Below, piece by piece: positions 14,829 to 22,070 of a DNA stretch of 35,983 nt; within the stretch, counting starts at the first letter, position 1, and every line of letters begins with the position of its first letter. Location of the stretch: contig NZ_JAODBG010000035.1 of NCBI RefSeq assembly GCF_025463825.1, positions 1 to 35,983 of the forward strand, in the 5' to 3' direction. Both the position numbers and the translations under genes were made by a program. The stretch comes from Cryobacterium sp. (GTDB lineage: Bacteria > Actinomycetota > Actinomycetes > Actinomycetales > Microbacteriaceae). The notes under the pieces were generated by a model. That model searched no databases and had not been told where the DNA came from. It worked only from the letters and a program-made list of their open reading frames with translations.

Positions 14829-15808
14829 CCGGTCGCTATGGGCGGTACGCACTCCTGCGTGCCGCCCAGGCGGTCATCGTGATCCTGCTGGCCTACGTGC
14901 TGACGTTCCTCGTCATCAGCGTGCTGCCGGGGGACCCGATCACCAACACCCTGCGGGACCCGCAGAACGGGCTCAGCGAGGACGAGATCCAGCAGATCGT
15001 CGCCCACTACGGGCTCGACAAGCAGGCGATCATCCAGCTGTTCCTCTCCCTGGGCCGGTTCGTCACCGGCGACCTCGGCTTCTCCCTGCAGTCCAACCTG
15101 CCGGTGGCGCAACTGCTCGGCGATTCGCTGCCCTCCACCCTCGCCCTGGCGGGCACCGCGCTGCTGCTGGCGGTCGTGTTCGCCGTCGTCATCGCCTACG
15201 GCGCCCAGTACCTGCCGGGCAGGGTGGCCCCCGGGCTGCTGCGCTCGGTGCCGTCGCTGTTCCTCTCCGTGCCCAACTTCGTGATCGGGCTGGTGCTGAT
15301 CGAACTGTTCGCGTTCCGGCTGCACGCGTTCACCATCATCGACCCGGACAGCGCCGTCGCGACCTTCTTCGCGGCGCTCACCCTGGCCATCCCGGTGTCG
15401 GCGCCGCTGGCGGAGATCCTGATCGCCAATCTCGACCACGAGTCGCGTCAGGAATACGTGCTCGTGGCCCGGTCGCGCGGGCTGACGAAAACCCGACTCT
15501 TCGCCCGGCACCTGGTCAAACCGTCGATGCTGCCCGCCGTGGCGATGGTGGCGTTGATCGTCGGGGAACTGCTCGGCGGCGCCGTGATCACCGAGACGAT
15601 CTTCGGCCGGGACGGCATCGGCACGCTGGTGCAGAAGGCCGTCACCAGCCAGGACGTGCCGGTGCTCCAGGCGGTGGTGTCCCTCGCCGCGGTGGTGTTC
15701 GTCGTGGTGAACCTGGCCGCCGACCTGGTGTCACCGCTGCTCGACCCGCGGCTGCAACCCGACCGGGCCGCGGCCCGCACCGAACCGGGCGTGGTGGTTC
15801 CGGCATGA
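14825..15808 (+). CDS. ABC importer permease, DppB-like
   Basis: A 327-residue inner-membrane permease with about six helices. The N-terminus matches DppB/OppB permeases, with VISVLPGDPI after the first helix and a GLDKQ segment preceding the periplasmic loop. The cytoplasmic EAA-type loop that docks the ATPase reads QEYVLVARSRGLTKTRLF and then HLVKPSMLP. Both its start and its stop overlap neighbouring genes by four bases, so it is translated as part of one coupled unit with the binding protein and DppC-like permease. Confidence 0.92.
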   Translation: MTGRYGRYALLRAAQAVIVILLAYVLTFLVISVLPGDPITNTLRDPQNGLSEDEIQQIVAHYGLDKQAIIQLFLSLGRFVTGDLGFSLQSNLPVAQLLGDSLPSTLALAGTALLLAVVFAVVIAYGAQYLPGRVAPGLLRSVPSLFLSVPNFVIGLVLIELFAFRLHAFTIIDPDSAVATFFAALTLAIPVSAPLAEILIANLDHESRQEYVLVARSRGLTKTRLFARHLVKPSMLPAVAMVALIVGELLGGAVITETIFGRDGIGTLVQKAVTSQDVPVLQAVVSLAAVVFVVVNLAADLVSPLLDPRLQPDRAAARTEPGVVVPA

Positions 15809-16656
15809 CCGCGAACCTGGCCCTCCTCCGCCCCACCGGCATCCCGCGCGCCGTGCGCCGCGCCGCGACCGGCGTGCCGCCCACCGTGCTGCTCGCCGCG
15901 CTGGTGCTCGTCGGCGTGCTGCTCTGGTCGGTCGCGCCGGGAGTGTTCACGTCGTTCGACCCGGTCACCGGCAACACCGCCGAGAAACTGCTCGCCCCCA
16001 GCGCCGCGCACTGGTTCGGCACCGACTACCTCGGCCGGGACCTGTTCGCCCGGGTGGTCTACGGCACCGCCTCGTCGGTGACCAGCGCCCTCGTCGCGGT
16101 GCTGATCGGGCTCGTGCTCGGCAGCGCCATCGGCTTGGCCAGCGGGTTCCTCCGCGGCTGGGTCGACACGGTCCTCGGCCGCGTCGTCGACGTGCTCCTG
16201 GCGATCCCCGGTTTCCTGCTCGCCGTCGTCATCGTCAGTTCGCTCGGCTTCCAGACCATCAACGCCGCGATCGCCACGGGCGTGTCCGCGATCGCGGTCT
16301 TCGCCCGGCTGATGCGGGCCGAGACCCTCCGGGCGCGCGGCTCCGTGTTCGTGGAGGCGTCCTACCTGCAGGGCGGCAACCGCCTGCACGCGTTGCTGCG
16401 CCACGTGCTGCCCAACGCCTACCGCTCCGTGGTGGCGCTGGCCGTGTTGCAGTTCGGCACCTCGATCCTGGTGATCGCCTCCCTCGCCTTCCTCGGCTAC
16501 GGGGACCCGCCCCCCGCGTCGGACTGGGGCCTCCTGGTTGCCTCGGGCAAGGCCTACGCGACGGCCCCGTGGCTCGTCTACGCGCCGGCGCTTGTCATCG
16601 TCGCCACCGTTCTGTCCGTGAACCGCATCAGCAACTGGATGAGGAAAGCCAAATGA
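15805..16656 (+). CDS. ABC importer permease, DppC-like
   Basis: A 283-residue permease partner of the DppB-like protein. Features are an N-terminal helix followed by the conserved HWFGTDYLGRDLFARVVYG stretch typical of DppC/OppC, and the EAA loop FVEASYLQGGNRLHALLRH. The C-terminus has the family GDPPPASDWG segment. It overlaps the preceding and following genes by ATGA junctions. The protein is complete. Confidence 0.92.
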   Translation: MTANLALLRPTGIPRAVRRAATGVPPTVLLAALVLVGVLLWSVAPGVFTSFDPVTGNTAEKLLAPSAAHWFGTDYLGRDLFARVVYGTASSVTSALVAVLIGLVLGSAIGLASGFLRGWVDTVLGRVVDVLLAIPGFLLAVVIVSSLGFQTINAAIATGVSAIAVFARLMRAETLRARGSVFVEASYLQGGNRLHALLRHVLPNAYRSVVALAVLQFGTSILVIASLAFLGYGDPPPASDWGLLVASGKAYATAPWLVYAPALVIVATVLSVNRISNWMRKAK

Positions 16657-18374
16657 CCGCGATCGCCCCGCACCCACTGAAACCGTTTCTGACCGGCAGC
16701 TCGACCCTGCTCAGCGTGGACGGCCTGTCCGTCGCCTACGGCGACACCACCGTCGTGCACGACGTGAGCTTCACGCTGGGCCGGGGCGAGAGCCTCGCGC
16801 TGATCGGCGAGTCCGGCTCCGGCAAGTCCACCATCGCCAAGTCGGTGCTGCGCCTGCTGCCGCACGGCGAGACGTCGGTGACCGGGCGCATCCGCCTGGG
16901 CGGCCGGGACCTGCTCGCCCTGCCCGAGAAGCAGTTCCGACCGCTGCGCGGGCGCACCCTGGGCTACATCCCGCAGGACCCGTCCGCGGCGCTGAACCCG
17001 GTGCGCACCATCGGATCCCAGGCGCACGAGGCCGCCGCCCTCACCGGCGAGCGGGATGCCGACAAGCGCCGGGCGCTGATCCTGGCCGTGTTCGACACGG
17101 TGGGCCTGCCCGACCCGGTGCGGGTCTACAACTCCTACCCGCACCAGCTCTCCGGCGGCATGCTGCAGCGGGTGCTGATCGGCCTGACCGTGCTGCCGCG
17201 CCCGGCGCTGATCGTGGCGGATGAGCCGACATCCGCTCTCGATGTCACCATCCAGAAGCTCATTCTCGACCTGCTCACCGACCTGCGCCAGGAGCACGGC
17301 ATCAGCCTGCTCCTGATCACCCACGACCTCGCGATCGCGGCGGAACGCACGGAGTCGCTGGTGGTGCTCAAGGACGGCGTGGTGCACGAGAGCGGCTCGT
17401 CCGCGCGGGTGTTCGCCGACCCGCGCTCCGACTACGCCCGCACCCTGCAGGCGGATGTGCCCGCGCTGAACCCGGATCGCTACTGCAGCCAGCGGGCGGC
17501 GGAGGCGCAACCGGCCGAGACGTCGGGTCGCGCCCAGATCGAGGTCCGCAACGTGTCCAAGCGCTTCCGGGTGGGCGGCACCGAGATCGCCGCCGTCGAC
17601 GGGGTGTCCTTCGCCGTGGGCCGCGGCAAGACGCACGCGCTCGTCGGCGAGTCCGGCTCGGGCAAGACCACCGCGGTGCGGTTGCTGCTGGGCCTTGAGC
17701 AGCCCGACTCCGGTGAGATCGCGGTGGCCGGCGAGACCGTTCACGGCACCTCCCGCGCCGAACTGCGCACGCTGCGGCGGCACTTGCAGCTGGTCTACCA
17801 GAACCCGTTCACCTCCCTCGACCCCACCTGGCGGGTGCGCCGCATCGTGCGGGAGCCACTGGACCGGTTCCGAATCGGCGCACAGGCCGACCGCGCTCAA
17901 CGGGTGCGGGAGGCCATTGCGGCCGTGGGCCTGCCCGAATCCGCCCTGTCCCGCCGCCCGACGAACCTGTCCGGCGGCCAACGGCAACGCGTCGCGATCG
18001 CCCGGGCGCTGGTCTCCCGGCCCGACGTGCTGGTGCTCGACGAGCCGACCAGCGCCCTGGACGTGACCGTGCAGGCCGACATCCTCGAACTGCTCGCCCG
18101 GCTGCAACGCGAACTCGGGCTCACCTACCTGGTGGTCTCGCACGACCTCGCGCTGGTGCGCCAGATCGCCGACACCGTCTCGGTGCTGCAGCGCGGCCGG
18201 GTGGTCGAGGACGGCGCGGTCGAGCAGATCTTCGCCCGGCCGCAACATCCGTATACCCGGGCCCTGCTCGACGCCATCCCGCAACCGACCGGTTTGCCCC
18301 GGCCGGCGCTCGGCCAGCGCACGCCCGGCCGGCCGACGCTCGGCCAACCCGCCCAGCCCCTGTTCACCCACTGA
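16653..18374 (+). CDS. ABC importer ATPase with two fused nucleotide-binding domains (DppD-DppF type)
   Basis: A 573-residue protein containing two complete ATPase domains that drive the importer. Domain 1 has Walker A GESGSGKS (52-59), LSGGMLQR (about 166) and VADEPTSALD. Domain 2 has GESGSGKT (about 332), LSGGQRQR (about 439) and VLDEPTSALD. Each ends with the family C-terminal segment; the second reads QHPYTRALLDAIP. In many bacteria these are two genes; fusion is common in actinobacteria. It is followed after 14 bases by the aminotransferase gene, which has its own ribosome binding site. Confidence 0.93.
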   Translation: MTAIAPHPLKPFLTGSSTLLSVDGLSVAYGDTTVVHDVSFTLGRGESLALIGESGSGKSTIAKSVLRLLPHGETSVTGRIRLGGRDLLALPEKQFRPLRGRTLGYIPQDPSAALNPVRTIGSQAHEAAALTGERDADKRRALILAVFDTVGLPDPVRVYNSYPHQLSGGMLQRVLIGLTVLPRPALIVADEPTSALDVTIQKLILDLLTDLRQEHGISLLLITHDLAIAAERTESLVVLKDGVVHESGSSARVFADPRSDYARTLQADVPALNPDRYCSQRAAEAQPAETSGRAQIEVRNVSKRFRVGGTEIAAVDGVSFAVGRGKTHALVGESGSGKTTAVRLLLGLEQPDSGEIAVAGETVHGTSRAELRTLRRHLQLVYQNPFTSLDPTWRVRRIVREPLDRFRIGAQADRAQRVREAIAAVGLPESALSRRPTNLSGGQRQRVAIARALVSRPDVLVLDEPTSALDVTVQADILELLARLQRELGLTYLVVSHDLALVRQIADTVSVLQRGRVVEDGAVEQIFARPQHPYTRALLDAIPQPTGLPRPALGQRTPGRPTLGQPAQPLFTH

Positions 18375-18388
18375 AGGAATCGACCCTC

Positions 18389-19594
18389 ATGAGCCTCACC
18401 ACCACCGCGCCCGCCCGGCGCCCCGCCCTCATCACCGGTTTCACCGCGCCGAAGGGGTTCGGCGACGCCACCCTGCGCGACCGCCGCGCCGACGCCATCG
18501 AACTGCTCGGCGGCATCCCCGACCCGCAGCTGCTGCCGGCTCTCGAACTGGCGGATGCGACGGCCCGGGTGCTGGCCCGGCCGGGCGTGCCCGCGCTGCA
18601 ATACTCGCGCACCGAAGGCATCTCCCCGCTGCGGGAGTGGATCGCGGCGCGGGAGGGAGTGCCGGTGGAGCGGATCATCATCACCAACGGCGGCTTCCAC
18701 GGGCTGTCGCTGGGGATCCAGACGGTCCTCGAACGCGGCGACCTGGTCGCGGTGGACAACCCGGTCTTCCCGCTGTTCCTCCGCGGCCTCGAGCTCTCCG
18801 CCGCGCAGATCCTGCCCATCCGCGTCGGCGCCGACGGCCTCGACATCGACCAGCTCGCCGGCCATCTCCGGGCCGGCGCCCACCCGGCGGCGCTCTACAC
18901 GGTGCCCGACTTCCACAACCCGACCCAAGGCACCCTGCCGGCCGGGGCCCGCGCCGAGCTGGTGCGGCTGGCCGAGCACTACGGGTTCACGGTCTTCGCC
19001 GACAACCCGTACCGCGAGCTCTGGTACCAGGGCGGGCCGGAGAGCACGAGCGTCTTCAACGAGTCGGACCGGGTCATCCACATCAACACCTTCACGAAGA
19101 CCCTCGGGCCGGGCCTGCGCCTGGGCTGGGTGGTGGTACCGGCCCAGTTGGCGCCGGACATCGTGGCGCTGCGCAGCCGCCAGGACTCGCACAGCTCCAC
19201 CCTCGTGCAGGCGATCGTCGGCGAGCTGCTCACCCACGACCCCGGCCTGTTCGACACGACGCTGGGCCGCGCCCGCCGGGTGTACCGCGGCCGCGCCGAG
19301 ACCCTCGTGGCCGCGCTGGAACGCGAGGCGCCCGGCGCGTTCGACGCGACCGTGCCCGACGGCGGCCTGTTCCTCTGGCCGCGGCTGACCGACGATGCTC
19401 TCGACGCCGACCGGCTCGCCGCGGATGCCAGCGCCGAAGGCATCGAGTACCAGCGCGGCTCGTTCTTCCCGTCCGGACCCGGCACCGATGCCGCCCGGCA
19501 CCTGCGACTGGCCTACGGGCACGTGCCCGAAGCGCAGCTCGACGAGGCGGCCGCGCGGCTGGGCCGGGCGCTGCGCAAGCAGACCGGGCTCTAG
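18389..19594 (+). CDS. PLP-dependent aminotransferase, class I/II (2-aminoadipate aminotransferase-like)
   Basis: A 401-residue fold-type I aminotransferase of the kind related to MocR C-terminal domains and LysN-type enzymes. Visible residues are Asn177 in PDFHNPTQGT, Asp205 and Tyr208 in FADNPYREL, and the Schiff-base lysine Lys237 in TFTKTLGPGLRLGW. The arginine in HLRLAYGH near the C-terminus would bind the substrate carboxylate. It lacks the DNA-binding domain of MocR regulators. It is the last gene of the operon with the FAD oxidase and importer. A simple reading is that the aminotransferase and oxidase both feed 2-oxoacids from an imported compound, but the substrate is not known. Confidence 0.9.
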   Translation: MSLTTTAPARRPALITGFTAPKGFGDATLRDRRADAIELLGGIPDPQLLPALELADATARVLARPGVPALQYSRTEGISPLREWIAAREGVPVERIIITNGGFHGLSLGIQTVLERGDLVAVDNPVFPLFLRGLELSAAQILPIRVGADGLDIDQLAGHLRAGAHPAALYTVPDFHNPTQGTLPAGARAELVRLAEHYGFTVFADNPYRELWYQGGPESTSVFNESDRVIHINTFTKTLGPGLRLGWVVVPAQLAPDIVALRSRQDSHSSTLVQAIVGELLTHDPGLFDTTLGRARRVYRGRAETLVAALEREAPGAFDATVPDGGLFLWPRLTDDALDADRLAADASAEGIEYQRGSFFPSGPGTDAARHLRLAYGHVPEAQLDEAAARLGRALRKQTGL

Positions 19595-19715
19595 GCATCC
19601 ACTCGTCGTCGCGGTCGTGTGGTTGCTTCACCGCCGTGAGGTCGGCTCAGGGCCGCTCGCGTGAGGTCGACGGGCACGGTCAGGCACGCCTCAGTGCCGG
19701 CCCGGCGAGACGAGG

Positions 19716-20135
19716 TCAGGTGCTGCTCGGCGGCGCAAACCGAGGTGGTGCGGAGGCCGGAACGATGCGCAGGGTGTGCTGGTGGGTGACCGCGTCGGTC
19801 ATACCGAAGCTGCCGCCGTACTTGTGCACATAGGCCCCGTCGATCTCCGCGTGCACGGGATCGATCGGGTCGACGTGCGAGAAGACCGCCGGCCATTCCT
19901 GATGCTCGACGCGAATGATCCCGCCCCGGGCGGCCCTGGCCCGGGGGAGCCACGTGCTCACCCCGCCGTACCCCGCACCCGAGCGCACGTACACATCGGC
20001 GCCGACCCGCACCATCCACACGGTCACGAACGGGCGGATGCTGCCATCCGGCCGCCGGGACGCGATCTGCAGCTCGGGCGCGCGATCGACGAGGTCGAGC
20101 TCCCCGGCCGACCACGGTCGAGTGGTGTCGCTCAT
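19716..20135 (-). CDS. DUF2255-family protein
   Basis: A 139-residue protein of the DUF2255 family, whose function is not established. It has no signal peptide or membrane segment. Recognisable stretches are RRPDGSIRPFVTVWMVRVG, VYVRSGAGYGG and DGAYVHKYGG. The ATG at 20135 has a strong GAGGAGGG ribosome binding site. It is on the opposite strand to everything around it, convergent with the aminotransferase operon and divergent from the DUF4244 pilin gene, and lies inside the interval that splits the tad locus. It was probably brought in with, or after, the metabolic operon. Confidence 0.8.
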   Translation of the reverse strand: MSDTTRPWSAGELDLVDRAPELQIASRRPDGSIRPFVTVWMVRVGADVYVRSGAGYGGVSTWLPRARAARGGIIRVEHQEWPAVFSHVDPIDPVHAEIDGAYVHKYGGSFGMTDAVTHQHTLRIVPASAPPRFAPPSST

Positions 20136-20299
20136 CCGCGTCCCTCCTCGCTGCACGGTGCTGCTCTCCTCCACAGTCTGCCGTTTCCCCCGACTGTGCA
20201 CCGACGTGCCGCCGCTGCCTCTGCGCCGGCCGGCGCCGGCACAGGCTGGCTGCACTCCAGCCGTCTCGACCGCGTCTTGTGCGCGAAAGGGGATCCATC

Positions 20300-20656
20300 A
20301 TGACCACACTGACCAGCCCGCCCGCTCCATCGACCGAGCCCGATTCAGCCGATGAGGCCGACACCGCCACCGCCACCGGGAACGCCCGACCCGCCGCAGA
20401 TGCCGCCGGGTCGCGGCATCGCCCCAGCGCGGGGACCGGGGTGCGCAACGGCCTCGTGCGCACCCGCACCGTTCGGTCCAATTCCCGGCGGGCCCTGTTG
20501 CGGATGAGGAACGACCGTGGCGCGGCCACGGCCGAGTACATCGTCGCGACCATGGCCGCGGTGGGGTTCGCCGGGCTGCTCATCGTGATCCTGCGGGGCG
20601 ATGAGGTGCGCGGCATCCTCACGGAACTGGTGCGCAGTGCACTCACCGTCGGCTGA
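20300..20656 (+). CDS. DUF4244 family Flp-like pilin
   Basis: A 118-residue probable major pilin of the Tad pilus. The processing site reads DRG|AATAEYIV: Gly74 at -1 with Glu at +5 and Tyr at +6, the Flp prepilin pattern. A hydrophobic helix follows (about 81-98). The mature pilin would be only 44 residues. The predicted leader of 74 residues is long, and its first half is acidic and Ala/Thr-rich. A GAAAGGGG ribosome binding site supports the start at 20300, and no internal start has one. It corresponds in position to Rv3656c of mycobacteria, but is separated from tadA and tadB/C by 9 kb. Confidence 0.85.
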   Translation: MTTLTSPPAPSTEPDSADEADTATATGNARPAADAAGSRHRPSAGTGVRNGLVRTRTVRSNSRRALLRMRNDRGAATAEYIVATMAAVGFAGLLIVILRGDEVRGILTELVRSALTVG

Positions 20657-20660
20657 CCGG

Positions 20661-21023
20661 ATGCGCCACGGCGCCGGCGATCGCGGAAGTGTCACCGCCG
20701 AGTTCGCCGCCGCGCTACCCGCCGTCCTCGTGGTGCTGGCCTGTTGCTTGGGCGCCGTGCAGGTGGTGGGTCAGCAGGTTCGCATCACGGATGCCGCCGC
20801 CGACGTGGCTCGGTTGCTCGCCCGCGGTGACAGTGCCGGACCGGCCGCCGGGCTGCTGGCCGCGGCCGGTCCCGGTACCTCGCTCGCCGAGGAGCGGCAG
20901 GGCGAGTTCGTCTGCGCCCGGCTCAGCGCGCCGAGCGCCTTCGCCCCGTTCGCCGCCGCCGGCCTCTCCCTGGGAGCCCGCTCCTGTGCTCTCGCCAGCG
21001 ACTTGGAGGGCGCCGGGCCGTGA
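20661..21023 (+). CDS. TadE-family minor pilin-like protein
   Basis: A 120-residue TadE-like protein. The N-terminus DRGSVTAEFAAALPAVLVVL contains a pilin-type cleavage site (Gly followed by Glu at +5 and Phe at +6) and one hydrophobic helix. The rest is a small domain with cysteines at about 88 and 111 that could form a disulphide outside the cell. The gene starts four bases after the pilin stop. Its own stop overlaps the next gene (GTGA). In mycobacteria Rv3655c has this place. Confidence 0.85.
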   Translation: MRHGAGDRGSVTAEFAAALPAVLVVLACCLGAVQVVGQQVRITDAAADVARLLARGDSAGPAAGLLAAAGPGTSLAEERQGEFVCARLSAPSAFAPFAAAGLSLGARSCALASDLEGAGP

Positions 21024-21394
21024 TCGGCTCGCGCCGTATCGTCGCCAGCTCGCGCCGGGCCGTGACGGGGGACCGCGGCGCAGGTTCGGTGCTCGTCGTG
21101 GCGCTGCTCGGCGCGGTGTTCACAATGACCGCGGTGCTCATCCCGGTGCTGGCGCTGCTGCCGGCCAATCAGGCCGTGCAGGGTGCGGCGGATGCGGCAG
21201 CGCTCGCCGCAGCGGACACCGCCTCCGGCCTCCAACCCGGCGTGCCGTGCGACACCGCGGGCCGGGCGGCCGAACTCAACGGCGCGCGCCTGGGCGCATG
21301 CACGGTCGACGGCTTGATCGCCACGGTCACCGTGTCCCGCACTGCGGGTCTGCTCACGATCCAGTCCAGCGCCCGGGCGGGGCCGGCGCCTTGA
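21020..21394 (+). CDS. TadG-like (Rv3654c-type) small secreted/pilus protein
   Basis: A 124-residue protein with N-terminal DRGAGSVLVVALLGAVF and one hydrophobic helix, followed by the AVQGAADAAALAAADTASG stretch typical of TadG and Rv3654c-like proteins. Two cysteines (in VPCDTAG and GACTVDG) probably pair. It lacks the Glu at +5 seen in the two preceding proteins, so it may not be processed by the prepilin peptidase. It starts with GTG overlapping the TadE stop by four bases and ends the pilus gene set. No prepilin peptidase gene is in this window. Confidence 0.8.
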   Translation: MIGSRRIVASSRRAVTGDRGAGSVLVVALLGAVFTMTAVLIPVLALLPANQAVQGAADAAALAAADTASGLQPGVPCDTAGRAAELNGARLGACTVDGLIATVTVSRTAGLLTIQSSARAGPAP

Positions 21395-21550
21395 CCGCGT
21401 GCGCAAGCGGCCCGCTGCCGGTTCCGAACGGCGGACAGAACGCGACGGCCAGCAGGAGTGGCGGTCATGAGGTCATCGCCAGCGATCGCAACTGAACGAC
21501 GGCGTTACCGCCTCCCGAACGCTCTGGAGCGTGCCTGCAGGTACTGCCGG

Positions 21551-21808
21551 CTAGCTGGTGGCCGGGGGAGCGTCGAAGAGCGCCTCGAGGTAGCGGTAGT
21601 CCACGGCGGACGGTTTGTCGGGGTGCTCCACGGAGTCGAACTCGAGGCCGGCGCTGCGGGCGTACAAGTAGCGCTTGCCCTTGTCTGCCGGGATCTCGAG
21701 CCGCGGGCGCGGATCACCGGATTCGAGGAACTCGGTGGTGACGGTCTTGCCTTCTAGAGGGCCGTCCGTGAGTTTCGCGGTGTACGTGCCCTGCGCTGGT
21801 GTACCCAT
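21551..21808 (-). CDS. Conserved hypothetical small protein
   Basis: An 85-residue soluble protein, not recognised. It reads like a small beta-rich domain, with GTYTAKLTDGPLEGKTVTTE near the N-terminus and YLYARSAGLEFDS later, and ends YRYLEALFDAPPATS. No cysteines, signal or membrane segment are present. The start at 21808 is preceded by AGAGGT directly before the ATG; CACAAT ending six bases upstream fits a leaderless -10 apart from its first base. It stands alone on the minus strand between the tad genes and topA. Coding bias and a sharp, well-placed start support it as real. Confidence 0.65.
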   Translation of the reverse strand: MGTPAQGTYTAKLTDGPLEGKTVTTEFLESGDPRPRLEIPADKGKRYLYARSAGLEFDSVEHPDKPSAVDYRYLEALFDAPPATS

Positions 21809-22019
21809 ACCTCTATTGTGCGACTGCGGGCGAAGGAGGCAACCCCCAATCCCGAAGCGAGCCGCCTCGGACGGTGTTCGGCCGCATGTGCAAACGGGCA
21901 GGGTCACAGAAGATCCACCCCGCCGACACGCCTTGCGACGCCCCGAACTGGCGCTACCGTTGAAGTGATCGGGGGCACTTCCACGCGGGCTCGATAGGGG
22001 CACACTCGATTCCTGTGTG

Positions 22020-22025
22020 TATGGT
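22020..22025 (+). promoter_or_regulatory. Candidate -10 box (TATGGT) of the topA promoter
   Basis: TATGGT, preceded by TGTG as an extended -10, would place the transcript start near 22032. That leaves a leader of about 40 bases containing the GAGGAG ribosome binding site at 22061. An alternative, TATAAA at 22055-22060 with TTGGTC 18 bases upstream, would give almost no leader. The intervening GGTCGTTAC-ACA-GACCGTTAC repeat could be an operator. Confidence 0.35.
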
Positions 22026-22070
22026 GTGGCTTGGTCGTTACACAGACCGTTACCTATAAAGAGGAGTCTG

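Noticed and set aside
11329..20299. Transposon or phage carrying the metabolic operon
   Set aside because: No transposase, integrase or target-site duplication could be seen; only the palindrome at the left edge hints at a mobile element.
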